Shown here: in pieces, positions 42,830 to 52,684 of the stretch
How positions within the stretch are numbered: position 1 is the stretch's first letter
How the letters are laid out: each line of letters opens with the position of its first letter
Assembly (NCBI GenBank): GCA_014946745.1
Contig: JADCRD010000001.1
Span: 1,178,001 to 1,242,000 of the forward strand
Direction: 5' to 3'
Origin: Lysobacterales bacterium
Lineage (GTDB): Bacteria > Pseudomonadota > Gammaproteobacteria > Xanthomonadales > Xanthomonadaceae
Length of the DNA stretch: 64,000 nucleotides
Notes under the pieces: model-generated
What the model was told of the DNA's origin: nothing
What the model saw: only the letters and a program-made list of their open reading frames with translations
The model's database searches: none
Translations under genes and position numbers: made by a program

Positions 42830-44515
42830 ATGAACCGACTGACACGCCAATCCGGCAGCGCCGCCGGCAAGTTTCTCTCCGTGCTGCTGGTGCTCGGCCT
42901 CCTCGCCCTTGGCGGCTGGCTGGTGATGCAGGACATGGGCAAGGACGCACCCCGCGAGAGCACGAGTGCCGACAGCGGCTCGCGTTCCGAGGCGGCCGAG
43001 GCTTCGAGGGCCGATCCGATCGAGCCTCTGACCGCACCGCCGGTGCTGGATCGTGCAGCGCCGTACCAGATGAAGGACGGCATCCTTGATGTCGACCTCA
43101 GCGCGTACGCGGGCTATGCCGGCCTGATCGTTGCCAACGGCGGCTTGCAGCCGAACCCGGATTCCTTCTTCGCCCGCGAATACGGCTTCCAGCTGCGCAT
43201 CACCCTGAGCGAGGAAGAGAGCTGGTCCAAGCTCAACAACGGCAAGGTCGCGGCCAGCGTGACCACGGCGGATGTGCTGGCCGTGCTCGGCCGCCAGTTC
43301 GACATCGTGGTGCCGGCGCAGATGGCGTTTTCCCGCGGCGCCAACATGATCGTGGTCGACAGCGGCGTGACCGGCGTCAATGCGCTGCGCGGCAAGGTGT
43401 TGGCCGGCACGCAGTTCAACGAGAGCGAGTTCTTCCTGCGCTATCTGGCCTCGGAGTCGGGTGCGGCAGTGAACGTGCTGCGCGATCTGGATGCCGCGCC
43501 GCGCGCTGACGCCATCAACCTCGTGTTCTACGACGATGCCACCGTGGCCTGCGAAGCCTATGCCGAGCAGCTTGAGGCCCAGCGCCCGCGATTGAACGGC
43601 TGTATCGGCTGGTCGCCGAGCACGGATGCGACGATCGACGGCAGCGGCGGTCGCGCCAAGATGCTGGTGTCGAACCGCAACCTGCTGGTGATCGCCGACC
43701 TGCTGCTGGTCAACGGAGAGTTCGCGCGCGCCCATGCCGACAAGGTGCAGGCCCTGGTGCACGGCGTGCTGGAGGGCAACCGTCAGCTGCGCGATGCGCC
43801 TGAGAGCCAGCTTGGCGTGGTCGGCCGCGCCTTCGGTTGGAGCGCCGATGAAACCCGCGCCGAGCTCGCCAAGGTGCACTTCTCCAATCTGCCGGAAAAC
43901 CTCGCCTTCTTCGAGGGCACCATCGATGCGGCCGGCAGCTATCAGGGCATTTTCCAGAGTGCGCTGCTGGCCTACGGCGGGATCATCCGCAACCCGGCGG
44001 ACCCGGCGCGCTACATCGACTTGGCTGCGCTGCAGGCGCTCAAGGCCAAGCCCGAGTTCGCTGCGCAGACGGTGGCGATCGCGCCGATCCGCACCCAGGG
44101 CGCGGTCAACCTCGAAGGTGATGCGCTGCTGAGCCGCGATATCCGCTTCTTCTACAAGGCCAATTCCGCTGAACTCGACGCGAGCTCGAAGGAGAACCAG
44201 GAGTACCTGGAGATCATTCGCGGTTTCCTGCAGGTCAGCCCCGGCTCGATCGTGGTGCTGCGTGGCCACGTCGACAATGCTCGGGTCGGCGAGTTCGAGC
44301 AGCAGGGTGGCCAGGCCCTGGTCCGCAGCATGGCGCTGAAGGCCATGGAGCTGTCGCGCCAGCGCGCCGAGTCGGTGCGCAACGCCCTGCTCGCCAAGTA
44401 TCCGAACATCGACGCCAGCCGACTGGAGCTGGTCGGCCGCGGCTGGGAAGAGCCCGCGGGCCCCGACAGCGATCTCAATCGTCGCGTCGAGGTGCAGTGG
44501 TTTACCTTGGAGTAG
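42830..44515 (+). CDS. Phosphate-type substrate-binding domain fused to OmpA-like domain
   Basis: A 561-residue envelope protein. A single TM helix (FLSVLLVLGLLALGGWLVM, residues ~15-33) anchors it in the inner membrane with the rest in the periplasm. A Ser/Glu-rich linker leads to a type-2 periplasmic-binding fold (about 80-410) with DFDIVVPAQMAFSRGANM-like motifs, similar to NMT1/phosphate-binding proteins. The C-terminal ~130 residues form an OmpA/MotB-type peptidoglycan-binding domain (FYKANSAELDASSKENQ, then LRGHVDNARVG, then SRQRAESVRNALL and RLELVGRGWEEP). It is the fourth gene of the PspA/AAA module and could act as a periplasmic sensor clamped to the cell wall. Confidence 0.85.
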   Translation: MNRLTRQSGSAAGKFLSVLLVLGLLALGGWLVMQDMGKDAPRESTSADSGSRSEAAEASRADPIEPLTAPPVLDRAAPYQMKDGILDVDLSAYAGYAGLIVANGGLQPNPDSFFAREYGFQLRITLSEEESWSKLNNGKVAASVTTADVLAVLGRQFDIVVPAQMAFSRGANMIVVDSGVTGVNALRGKVLAGTQFNESEFFLRYLASESGAAVNVLRDLDAAPRADAINLVFYDDATVACEAYAEQLEAQRPRLNGCIGWSPSTDATIDGSGGRAKMLVSNRNLLVIADLLLVNGEFARAHADKVQALVHGVLEGNRQLRDAPESQLGVVGRAFGWSADETRAELAKVHFSNLPENLAFFEGTIDAAGSYQGIFQSALLAYGGIIRNPADPARYIDLAALQALKAKPEFAAQTVAIAPIRTQGAVNLEGDALLSRDIRFFYKANSAELDASSKENQEYLEIIRGFLQVSPGSIVVLRGHVDNARVGEFEQQGGQALVRSMALKAMELSRQRAESVRNALLAKYPNIDASRLELVGRGWEEPAGPDSDLNRRVEVQWFTLE

Positions 44516-44516
44516 C

Positions 44517-44537
44517 CGGGATTGGGGATTCGGGATT
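44517..44537. repeat. Short heptad repeat after the SBP/OmpA gene
   Basis: CGGGATT-GGGGATT-CGGGATT, three units of the same heptad seen at 36257-36333 and 39844-39867, two bases after the stop codon. Confidence 0.75.
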
Positions 44538-44744
44538 CGCAGTGACCATGGCTTTGGAGTCTGGTCTACGCGCCCAGCGACTCGCGTCGGTTTCAGCCCT
44601 GCTGGTGGCTTGGGCGCGGCGCGGTTCCCGGTGGTTCTGGCGATGCGCACTTAGGTCAGCGTGCTCCCGTGGCGTACATGCCTGCGTGCGCGGCCAGAGG
44701 TAGCTCGCCTACACTGGCCGCTACTGCACTTGCATACCGCTGCC

Positions 44745-45677
44745 ATGCTTGAAGCTGTCCACCCGGAAGTGACGCGCCGTGCCGATGCCCACGGCCAGGA
44801 GTTCCAGCAGGCCCGTCCCTTCCGCCACGTGCAGATCGAGGGCTTCTTCCAGCCCGAGTTTCTCGAACGCCTGCGCGCCGAGTTCCCCGACTTCGACCCG
44901 CGTTTCGCCAAGAACGAGCAGGGCGAGATCGGCAACAAGGCGGTGGTCGAGCGCATCCGCGGGATCGGGCCGGCCTATGCGGCGCTCGACGATCTGATCC
45001 AGTCGAAGCGGTTTCTCGATCTGGTCTCACAGTTGACCGGTATCCCCGACCTGCTCTACGACCCCTGGTACTTCGGCGGCGGCACGCACGAGAACCGGCA
45101 TGGCCAGGACCTCGATGCGCATGTGGACTTCAACCGCCACCCGATCACCGGCTGGCATCGGCGCCTGAACCTGATCGTTTATCTCAACCCCGAGTGGGAC
45201 GAGGCCTGGGGCGGATGTCTGGATCTGCATCGCGATCCGCGCGCAGCGGACGATGAGGTGGTGCGCATCGCGCCGCTCGACAACCGCTGCGTGATCTTCG
45301 AAACCAACGAGATCAGCTGGCACGGCTTCGAGCGCATTGCTCTGCCGGAGGCGCGCCGTGAGCTGTCGCGGCGTTCGATCGCCCTGTACTTCTACACGCT
45401 GGAGCGGCCTGCCGAGGAGTTGGCTGACTCGCATTCGACCATCTATGTCGACCGTCCGCTGCCGGATCGCTTCGCCGCTGGACACACGCTGAGCGAGGCC
45501 GATGCGCAGGAGCTGAGCCAGCTGATAGCGCGACGCGATCAGCACATTCAGCGCCTTTATCGCGATGTTGGCCGCATCACCACCGAGCTGGATGAAGCGC
45601 GCGCCCTGCTGGCGAGTTCGCGTCTGGGCCGTGCCATCGGCCTGGCTCGCAGGGCCTGGGTGCGCTTCAAGCGCTGA
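44745..45677 (+). CDS. 2OG-Fe(II) oxygenase (prolyl-hydroxylase-like)
   Basis: A 310-residue cytosolic dioxygenase-like protein. The double-stranded beta-helix iron ligands are His126 and Asp128 (DAHVDFNRH) and His193 (SWHGFER); Arg near 210 (RRSIALYFY) would bind 2-oxoglutarate. PFRHVQIEGFFQPEFLERL at the N-terminal end is typical of proteins hydroxylating prolyl or similar residues. After ~250 residues the chain continues as a coiled coil (SQLIARRDQHIQRLYRDVGR). A TACACT box at 44710 is a candidate -10. The ATG at 44745 is preferred over an in-frame upstream codon because the N-terminal domain begins there. Substrate unknown. Confidence 0.85.
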   Translation: MLEAVHPEVTRRADAHGQEFQQARPFRHVQIEGFFQPEFLERLRAEFPDFDPRFAKNEQGEIGNKAVVERIRGIGPAYAALDDLIQSKRFLDLVSQLTGIPDLLYDPWYFGGGTHENRHGQDLDAHVDFNRHPITGWHRRLNLIVYLNPEWDEAWGGCLDLHRDPRAADDEVVRIAPLDNRCVIFETNEISWHGFERIALPEARRELSRRSIALYFYTLERPAEELADSHSTIYVDRPLPDRFAAGHTLSEADAQELSQLIARRDQHIQRLYRDVGRITTELDEARALLASSRLGRAIGLARRAWVRFKR

Positions 45678-45758
45678 CCGCGTTCTGCTGTGATCCCAGC
45701 CGCGTGGGTTCCCGCCCGGGCGCGAATGCCCCCGAGCCTGGATTCGCGGAGGCGCCTG

Positions 45759-47732
45759 CTACAGCTTGAAGCGGGCCACCGAATCGGCCAGCTGATTCGC
45801 CTGCTCTTCGAGCGTGCGCGCGGCAGCGGTGGCTTCTTCGACGAGCGCGGCGTTCTGCTGGGTCGCGTCGTCCATTGCAGTGACGGTGGCGCTGACCTGT
45901 TCGATGCCCGAGGTCTGCTCGGCGGACGCCGCGCTGATCTCGCCCATGATGTCGGTGACGCGCTTCACCGCCGACAGAATCTCGGCCATGGTGGCGCCGG
46001 CGGAGTCGACCAGCTGGCTGCCGGTGCCCACGCGCTGCACGGTCTCGGAGATGAGGCCCTTGATCTCGCGGGCGGCGGCCGCCGAGCGCTGCGCCAGCGT
46101 GCGCACTTCGCCTGCGACCACGGCGAATCCGCGGCCCTGTTCGCCGGCGCGCGCAGCTTCGACCGCGGCGTTCAAGGCGAGGATGTTGGTCTGGAAAGCG
46201 ATGCCGTCGATGACGCCGATGATGTCCTCGATCTTGCGCGACTGCGCGTTGATTTGGCCCATGGTGTCGACCACCTGACGCACGACTTGTCCCCCGCGCT
46301 CGGCGACATCGCCGGCCCCGATCGCGAGCTGGTTCGCGCTGCGCGCGTTCTCGGCATTGCCGCGCACGGTGGAGGTGAGTTCTTCCATGCTGGCGGCGGT
46401 TTCTTCCAGCGAGGCGGCCTGTTGCTCCGTGCGCACCGACAGATCGGCGTTGCCGGCGGAGATTTCGCCCGCGGCGCGGCGGATGGTCTGGCTGGCGGCA
46501 TGGATGCCGCCGATCGTTTCCGCCATCGCCTGCGCCGCGCTGTTGGCATCGCTGGCGAGGCGCGCGTAGGTGCCCTCGTACTGGCCGCGCATGCGCTCGC
46601 GCAGATCGCCGCGGGCAAGGCCTTGCATCATCCGGCCGGCATCGTCCAGCACATCGCCGAACAGCTGGACGAGCCCGTTGATGCCTTCAGCAAGCTCGAG
46701 CTGAAAACCCTGCATCTTTGAGACATCGATGCGATGGGCGGTGTCGCCATGGCGGGCCGCAGCCAGCGCCCCGTCCTGCATCTGAATGAAGTTGCGCAGG
46801 CTGTGGCGCAGGCTGTTGATGCTGTCGCGCAGCACCTGGAAGCGCCCCTCTGCGTGCATGTCGAGGCTGGCGCCCAGATCGCCAGTCGCCAGCAGCTTCG
46901 CTGCGCGGGTGGTGGCTCCGAGGACGTCGTCGAGCTGTTGGCAGGAGCTGTTGATCGAGTGTGCGATCTGCAGATAGCGGCCGCGCTTTTCGGCCGTCTC
47001 GACGCGCCCGCTGAAATCACCTTGGGCAATGCTGCCCATCACCTCGTCGACCTGGCCAAGAGACGTCTCGATGGCCACGGCGCTGCGCATCACGGCGTCG
47101 GCGATGCTGCCTTCAGGGACTTTGCCCAAGCTGCGCAGATCGGCCGGTTCGCCGTCTGCCAAGCGACGCGCCACCGAGATCAGACGGGCCGGGTTCGCGC
47201 CCACCATCTGCACCTCCTTCTGCAGGTAGCGCGCCATGATCACCAGCACGATGGTCTCCGCGACCACGAACAGCGCATGGATGACGACGATGATGAAGCC
47301 GGTATCGGCTGCAAACACCCACACCGGCAGGCCCTGGCGCTGCATGAAGTCGAACGCCAGGTGGTGCACGGCGATCACCGCCGCGGCAAACACGATCGGA
47401 ATCCAGTCGCGGTAGTACAGAAGCAGGGCCAGCAGCACGAAGATGCTGAAGTGCATCTCGATCATGCCTTGGGTCTGATGGATGGTCAGACCGGACAGCG
47501 CCATGAAGGCCGCGGCGATGGTGAGGCGCGTCGACAGCGCGCCGCTGTTGAGCAGTACCTGGGCGGCGCAGACGCCGGCCGTGGGCACGCCGATCAGCAG
47601 GAAGCTGCCCCAGGTGCCCGTGCCCATGGCCAAGCCCAGCGACAGCAGGGTCATGACCCCGACCAGCGCCAGCATGACGCGATCGGCATCGCGACGCAGT
47701 TCGTCCAGATAGTTCAGCGGTGTGGTGCTCAT
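45759..47732 (-). CDS. Methyl-accepting chemotaxis protein with polytopic membrane sensor
   Basis: A 657-residue chemoreceptor. The first ~190 residues hold about six TM helices with very little periplasmic sequence, unlike the usual two-helix design. HAMP-like repeats follow ([19 protein letters not shown] and [13 protein letters not shown]). The signalling domain is canonical, with the hairpin tip [37 protein letters not shown] sequence near residues 525-555, and methylation helices flank it on both sides. There is no C-terminal CheR-binding pentapeptide. It presumably senses membrane state, redox or a hydrophobic ligand. ATG 47732 begins [12 protein letters not shown]. Its promoter lies between it and the thioredoxin-like gene upstream, only 17 bases away, so they may be co-transcribed. 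Confidence 0.9.
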   Translation of the reverse strand: MSTTPLNYLDELRRDADRVMLALVGVMTLLSLGLAMGTGTWGSFLLIGVPTAGVCAAQVLLNSGALSTRLTIAAAFMALSGLTIHQTQGMIEMHFSIFVLLALLLYYRDWIPIVFAAAVIAVHHLAFDFMQRQGLPVWVFAADTGFIIVVIHALFVVAETIVLVIMARYLQKEVQMVGANPARLISVARRLADGEPADLRSLGKVPEGSIADAVMRSAVAIETSLGQVDEVMGSIAQGDFSGRVETAEKRGRYLQIAHSINSSCQQLDDVLGATTRAAKLLATGDLGASLDMHAEGRFQVLRDSINSLRHSLRNFIQMQDGALAAARHGDTAHRIDVSKMQGFQLELAEGINGLVQLFGDVLDDAGRMMQGLARGDLRERMRGQYEGTYARLASDANSAAQAMAETIGGIHAASQTIRRAAGEISAGNADLSVRTEQQAASLEETAASMEELTSTVRGNAENARSANQLAIGAGDVAERGGQVVRQVVDTMGQINAQSRKIEDIIGVIDGIAFQTNILALNAAVEAARAGEQGRGFAVVAGEVRTLAQRSAAAAREIKGLISETVQRVGTGSQLVDSAGATMAEILSAVKRVTDIMGEISAASAEQTSGIEQVSATVTAMDDATQQNAALVEEATAAARTLEEQANQLADSVARFKL

Positions 47733-47749
47733 GGGAATCCGTCGGGGGC

Positions 47750-48307
47750 TCAGGTAGTGAGGTAGCGGCCGTCGCAGGCGCAGGGTTCGTCGATCACCGC
47801 CGCCCACAGCGGCGGGCTGTCTTCGCCCGCATGGGCAAGCACCATTTCGACCAGACTGCGGCCATCGCTGCAGTGCAGGGGGGATTCGAGGGGGCCTGCA
47901 AACAGCAGTCGGCCCTGTGCGTTGAACAGAGCGGCCCCGGCGCCGGGCGGCAACAGCGAGGGTGAGGTTCTGCCGGCGACGATGACCTCGGCCGCTGAAT
48001 CACGCGTTGCCGCCAGCGCCATGAGCCGCTGGGTCAGCGCGGCATGGGTGGCGCAGTCACAGGCGGAGGGCAGCAGGATCAGCAGCGGGCGGGCAATGCG
48101 CCCAGCGCCTTGCGCCGCGCCCCAGGCTTCGATGGACTCCAGCCGCTGCGGGTCCGAGGCGAGCTGCGCTCGTGCGTAGGCGTCGCGACCCTCGACCAGC
48201 CAGAACGCCCAAGCCATGCTCAACAACCAAGCGCCGAGCAGGGCGTAGCCGAGCGCGTGCCTGATCACGTCGGCAGAGGGCAGCTGTCTCGAAAGCACGG
48301 GGGCCAC
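47750..48307 (-). CDS. Membrane-anchored thioredoxin-like protein, possibly DUF6436
   Basis: A 185-residue protein. One N-terminal TM helix (about residues 18-38, [20 protein letters not shown]) leads to a periplasmic domain that looks thioredoxin-like. [17 protein letters not shown] at ~75-91 has a CxC motif at the position of a thioredoxin Cxx[20 protein letters not shown] at ~122-140 follows, and the chain ends [10 protein letters not shown]. The family resemblance to DUF6436 is a guess from the CxC-plus-terminal-Cys pattern. It stands just upstream of the chemoreceptor on the same strand with a 17-base gap, suggesting shared transcription. Confidence 0.7.
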   Translation of the reverse strand: MAPVLSRQLPSADVIRHALGYALLGAWLLSMAWAFWLVEGRDAYARAQLASDPQRLESIEAWGAAQGAGRIARPLLILLPSACDCATHAALTQRLMALAATRDSAAEVIVAGRTSPSLLPPGAGAALFNAQGRLLFAGPLESPLHCSDGRSLVEMVLAHAGEDSPPLWAAVIDEPCACDGRYLTT

Positions 48308-48840
48308 GCGGCAAAGAAGGCGCCTCTCCGCTGCAACCCTTGTGCCCGCAGGCTCGGCACTTATCTGACAGCCTGCTGCCTGCTCGGCGTTCGCCGCGGC
48401 CCGCGCGGGCCGTCGTTCACGCCGTGGCGTGAGGGGGCACGCGTCGAACGTAGGCCGGGATCGTCCAATGTCGCGGTCGCAGGCTGCGTCTCGGAGTCGA
48501 TGTCCGCGACGTTCCGCTCCGCTGGAGCCCTTGGCCGGCGCCGAGTGTCGCGACCGGCGTCCGAGCGCGGTCGCAGGCGAAGCGCTCGACCAGTCCGTTG
48601 CGGGGCGAGCCTTGGCCGCGCCGCGGGCTGCGGGCCGCGGGCTGCCCGATCAGTCTCATGCCTCAGCCGGCCGCCGCCGCGAGCCTCAGCCAACCTGCGC
48701 TGGCAGGGCGGGCCTCGCCGGTGGCTCCCGGCAAAGCGTGAGGCTTCGACCGTGCGCGCCGATTCGAGCCAGAGTGCCCGCCCTTGCTAGCGTCCGGTTG
48801 CGAATGGCAGAACCAACGGGCGAGGGGTCCGCAGACATTT
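48308..48840. other. Intergenic region of 533 bases, no gene supported
   Basis: The stretch lies between the thioredoxin-like gene start and the rluB stop. Open frames on both strands are high-GC shadows rich in Arg, Ser and Pro. No tRNA-like or repeat structure was recognised. Confidence 0.5.
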
Positions 48841-50391
48841 TCAGCGCGGTCCGCGAGGTCCTTTGGGTGTGCCCTGCGGGCCGCGTCCACCCGGCCCATG
48901 CCCCTTGGGACCATGGCCGCCCGGACGCGGGCCGCCCGGCTTGCCGGACGGCTTTCCGCCCGGTGCGCCACCCGGGCGACCGCCCGGTTTGCCGAACTTG
49001 CCGCCGGGCGCACCCTGCGGGCCCGCAGCGCCAGGACGGCCGGGTGCCCCCGGGCGTCCGACTGCCGCAGGACCGCCAGGACGACCCGGTCCGCCGGGGC
49101 GGCCGGCAGGCCGGTTCTGCGGACGCGCTGACGGGCTGGTGGTTGTCACGCCATCGGGCACATACCAGCTGCGGAATTCGCCGCTGGCGCTGGCGCCACC
49201 GGCAGCGCTGCTGTTGCCGCTGCGCACGCGCGGACCGCCGCGGCCGCGGGCTTCGCCGCCGGGTGCGGTCAGGCTGTTGCCGTAGTTGTCGGGGCGCTTG
49301 GCTGCGCCGCGCGGGCCGCCGGGCGCGCCGGGGCCGGACTTGAACCCGCCCGGCTTGCCGCCGGGCTTGCGCTTGCCGCCGGGGCCGCCGGGGGCTCCCG
49401 GGCCGCCGCGACCCGGGCCGCGCCCGCGGCCGCGCGGGGCGTCTTCGCGGATGTTGTCGAAGGCGCGCAGTTCGCGGCCTTCATCGCCGTAGGCGCCCTG
49501 GGTCCAGGCTTTCTGCTCGCGCGCGGCCGGGCGGTACTCGCTGGTCTTGGCGCGGCGCTGGCCGATCACCGGCTGCAGGGTAAGGGTCGCTTCCGGCGGC
49601 GGCAGGCTGAGGCTGGCGCGCAGAGCGTCGACCTGCTCGGCCGGCAGCGGCTCGCTCATGCCGCGCTTCAACAGACGCGGCAACTCGACGCTGCCGTAGC
49701 GCACGCGCTTCAGGCGGCTGACGGTGAAGCCCACGGCTTCCCACATGCGGCGCACCTCGCGGTTGCGGCCCTCGCGCAGCACGACGCGGAACCAGGCGTG
49801 GCTGTCGCTGGAGCCGATCGCTTCAATCACGTCGAACTTGGCTTCGCCATCCTCCAGCTGTACGCCCCGCTGCAGCTGACGGATGACGTCCTCGCTGACT
49901 TCGCCGTGGATGCGGCAGACGTACTCGCGCTCGACTTCGGTGCTCGGATGCATCAGCGCATTGGCAAGCTCACCGTCGGTGGTCAGCAGCAGCAGGCCGG
50001 TGGTGTTGATGTCGAGGCGACCGACCGCGATCCAGCGCGCGTTCTTCAGCTTGGGCAACTTTTCGAAGACCGTCGCGCGGCCTTCGGGGTCGTCGCGCGT
50101 GGTCAGCTCGCCCTCGGGCTTGTTGTAGAGCAGCACTTGCACCGGCTCGCTCTGGTTGCTGGCGACGAACGCGCGGCCGTCCAGTTCGACGCGGTCGCCA
50201 GAGGCGATGCTGCTGCCGGTCGCAGCGACTTCGCCGTTGACCTTCACCTCGCCGCGGGCGATGCGCTCTTCCAGCGCGCGCCGCGAGCCGAGCCCGGCGG
50301 TGGCCAGCACCTTGTGCAGGCGCTCTTCGATGCGGGCGGTGCTGGCGCCTTCGCGCTTCAGCGAGAGGACGCGGCGGGGTGTCTCACTCAT
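48841..50391 (-). CDS. rluB: 23S rRNA pseudouridine synthase RluB with long Gly/Arg/Pro tail
   Basis: A 516-residue protein. Residues ~20-80 form an S4 RNA-binding domain and ~85-270 the RsuA-family catalytic domain: VGRLDINTTGLLLLTTDGELAN contains the catalytic Asp. E. coli RluB, which modifies U2605 in 23S rRNA, has ~290 residues, so more than 200 residues are extra. The tail (about 290-516) is low-complexity, with GGP, GRP, KPGG and RGG repeats, positively charged and reminiscent of RNA-binding RGG regions. The start ATG overlaps the scpB stop (ATGA). Start context and operon fit with scpA-scpB, a common arrangement. Confidence 0.9.
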   Translation of the reverse strand: MSETPRRVLSLKREGASTARIEERLHKVLATAGLGSRRALEERIARGEVKVNGEVAATGSSIASGDRVELDGRAFVASNQSEPVQVLLYNKPEGELTTRDDPEGRATVFEKLPKLKNARWIAVGRLDINTTGLLLLTTDGELANALMHPSTEVEREYVCRIHGEVSEDVIRQLQRGVQLEDGEAKFDVIEAIGSSDSHAWFRVVLREGRNREVRRMWEAVGFTVSRLKRVRYGSVELPRLLKRGMSEPLPAEQVDALRASLSLPPPEATLTLQPVIGQRRAKTSEYRPAAREQKAWTQGAYGDEGRELRAFDNIREDAPRGRGRGPGRGGPGAPGGPGGKRKPGGKPGGFKSGPGAPGGPRGAAKRPDNYGNSLTAPGGEARGRGGPRVRSGNSSAAGGASASGEFRSWYVPDGVTTTSPSARPQNRPAGRPGGPGRPGGPAAVGRPGAPGRPGAAGPQGAPGGKFGKPGGRPGGAPGGKPSGKPGGPRPGGHGPKGHGPGGRGPQGTPKGPRGPR

Positions 50392-51356
50392 GGAATCTGC
50401 TCCGGCGAAGTCTCGGACTCGCCCGTAGGGTCGGTGGTGTCTGCGGTGTCGACCGCCACCCGCTCCTCATCGAGGCGCGTGGCGGTGTCGAGGTCGTTCT
50501 CGTAGGCATCGGCGTGCTGGGCGCCGTCGATGCTGTCGGGGTCGGCAAGGCCTGGCTGGGCCTCGTCGTGTTCAGCGGATGCGACTTCGTCGGTCGCGAT
50601 CAAGGCGGCTGGCGATGCGGCGGCGTCGAAGTCGCCTGCCGTTGAGCTCAGCTCCGGGTCGGCCTGCGCCTGCGCATCGGAAAGCAGGGGGGCGTCGGGC
50701 TTGGCGTCGGTGGCGACAGCTTCGGAGTCCGCCGCCCCCAGGTCTTCAGCATCGCCTGCGTTGGCAGCGCCGGCCGGCAGGGCGGCCTTGGCCCGGGCGC
50801 CGTCGAAGTCCAGCTCGGGTTCGATGTCCGGCAGCTCCTGCAGCGCCGACAGCGGCGGCAGCTGGTCGAGGCTCTTCAGATTGAAATAGTCGAGGAAGGC
50901 GCGGGTGGTGCCGAACAGCGCGGGCTTGCCGGGCACATCGCGATGGCCCACCACGCGGATCCATTCGCGCTCTTCCAGCGTGCGGATGATCTGGCTGTTC
51001 ACCGCGACGCCGCGAATGGCCTCGATCTCGCCGCGGGTGATCGGCTGACGGTAGGCGATCAACGCCAGAGTTTCGAGCAGTGCGCGTGAATAGCGCGCGG
51101 GCTTCTCGGCCCAGAGGCGCGCGATGTGCGGGTAGATCTCGGCGCGCACCTGATAGCGAAAGCCCGAGGCGACCTCGATCAGCTCGACGCCGCGGTTGGC
51201 GCTGTCGTCCTGCAGGGCCAGCAGCGCGCGGCGAATATCATCGGCGGGCGGCGCTTCGCCTTCGCCGAACAGATCGGTGAGCTGAGCCACCGTCAGCGGC
51301 TGCGGCGCCGCGAGCAGGGCGGCTTCGAGAATGCGCTTCAGCAGGTCGAAGTCCAT
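50388..51356 (-). CDS. scpB: Segregation and condensation protein B, acidic C-terminal tail
   Basis: A 322-residue kleisin-associated winged-helix (kite) protein of the SMC-ScpAB complex. The winged-helix core spans residues ~1-180: LETLALIAYRQPITRGEIEAIRGV and the RVVGHRDVPGKPALFGTTRAFLDYFNL motif are characteristic. Residues ~190-322 form a disordered Asp/Glu/Ala-rich tail, longer than in most ScpB proteins. ATG 51356 (MDFDLLKRILEAAL) was chosen; the ORF extends to 51563 without homology character. It lies 7 bases after scpA and its stop overlaps the rluB start. Confidence 0.92.
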   Translation of the reverse strand: MDFDLLKRILEAALLAAPQPLTVAQLTDLFGEGEAPPADDIRRALLALQDDSANRGVELIEVASGFRYQVRAEIYPHIARLWAEKPARYSRALLETLALIAYRQPITRGEIEAIRGVAVNSQIIRTLEEREWIRVVGHRDVPGKPALFGTTRAFLDYFNLKSLDQLPPLSALQELPDIEPELDFDGARAKAALPAGAANAGDAEDLGAADSEAVATDAKPDAPLLSDAQAQADPELSSTAGDFDAAASPAALIATDEVASAEHDEAQPGLADPDSIDGAQHADAYENDLDTATRLDEERVAVDTADTTDPTGESETSPEQIP

Positions 51357-51363
51357 GCGTGGG

Positions 51364-52416
51364 CTAGGGCTCCCCGGTGCGGTGATTGGCGGATGCAGCG
51401 GGCTGCCCAGCCGCGTCGCCGTTCGTGGCTTCGGCGGCCGCCGCGGCGAGACCGGCCGGCGCTGGCAGCGCGGGCGCGTCCTCCGCGAACACCCCTTCGC
51501 CGGCCTCATCGAAATCGCCGCCGTCGCTGCCCGGCAAGCGCTCATCAAGCGCGCCCTCGGCACCCTCGCTCGACGCGGCCAGCGCGCGCACGAAGATCGG
51601 CGCCAGCGGCGCCTCCTGCACGATCTCGATCAGCATTTCCTTGGCCAGTTCGAGCATGGCCAGAAAGCTGACCACCACGCCCAAGCGGCCTTCCTCGGCG
51701 CGGAACAGCTCGACGAAAGACACGAAGCGTCCGTGCGACAGGCGCTCCAGGTGCTCGCCCATGCGCGCCCGCACGCTCAGCGCCTCGCGACGGATGTTGT
51801 GGTGGCTGAACAGCTCGGCGCGTTTGAGCACATCGCGCAGCGCCAGCAGCATCTCGCGCAGGTCGACCGGCGGCGGCAAACGCACGGTGCTGCGGTCCCC
51901 GGTCTGGGCGTGCACCACCTGGGTGTCGCGTTCGATGCGGGGCAGGGCGTCGATATCCTGCGCGGCCTGGCGGAAGCGCTCGTATTCCTGCAGACGGCGC
52001 ACCAGCTCGGCGCGCGGGTCTTCCTCTTCGCCTTCGGCAGTGGGCGGGCGCGGCAGCAGCAGGCGCGATTTGATCTCGGCCAGGATCGCGGCCATCACCA
52101 GATACTCGGCCGCCAGCTCCAGCTTGATGTCCTGCATCAGGCCGATGTAGTCGATGTACTGGCGGGTGATCTCGGCGACCGGGATATCCAGGATGTCCAG
52201 GTTCTGCCGGCGGATCAGGTACAGCAGCAGGTCGAGCGGGCCTTCGAAGGCATCAAGGATGACTTCCAGCGCGTCGGGTGGGATGTAGAGATCCTGCGGA
52301 ATCTGCAGCACCGGCTGGCCACGCACCATCGCCAGCGGCATTTCCTGCTGCTGGGGTGGGCCGCTGTGCGACGGGTTGGCGCTGGTGTCGGCGGCAGCCG
52401 CCGATGCAACGGACAT
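51364..52416 (-). CDS. scpA: Segregation and condensation protein A (kleisin)
   Basis: A 350-residue kleisin that bridges the two SMC heads. Marks are the N-terminal FEGPLDLLLYLIRRQNLDILDIPVAEI near residue 58-85, AAEYLVMAAILAEIKSRLLLP near 102-122, and the C-terminal winged helix with VVSFLAMLELAKEMLIE near 250. The N-terminal ~40 residues and the Ala/Glu-rich C-terminal ~70 residues are extra to the core family and probably disordered. It is first of the scpA-scpB-rluB operon. No promoter is obvious in the 268-base gap upstream. Confidence 0.93.
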   Translation of the reverse strand: MSVASAAAADTSANPSHSGPPQQQEMPLAMVRGQPVLQIPQDLYIPPDALEVILDAFEGPLDLLLYLIRRQNLDILDIPVAEITRQYIDYIGLMQDIKLELAAEYLVMAAILAEIKSRLLLPRPPTAEGEEEDPRAELVRRLQEYERFRQAAQDIDALPRIERDTQVVHAQTGDRSTVRLPPPVDLREMLLALRDVLKRAELFSHHNIRREALSVRARMGEHLERLSHGRFVSFVELFRAEEGRLGVVVSFLAMLELAKEMLIEIVQEAPLAPIFVRALAASSEGAEGALDERLPGSDGGDFDEAGEGVFAEDAPALPAPAGLAAAAAEATNGDAAGQPAASANHRTGEP

Positions 52417-52684
52417 CTTCGCGATGGATCCTGATCACTGCATGGCGCGCTACGCGCCTTGAATGGTCGTCCTGGCCGGGCCTTGCAGGCCGAGCGGACT
52501 TGGGAGCGGGCGGCTCGCGATCGCCAGGACGCAGCGGGCCCGCCTAAGGTGCTTGTGGCGGCAGCTGCCGCCCGCGGCCGTCCCCTCGGCCGCCGGAGGC
52601 TCAACGTCCTCCAAGGGTGCCACCTGCCTGCTCAAGGCGCTGAATCACCGGTGTGTGGCCGGCCCCATCGCCGGGCGGGACAGT

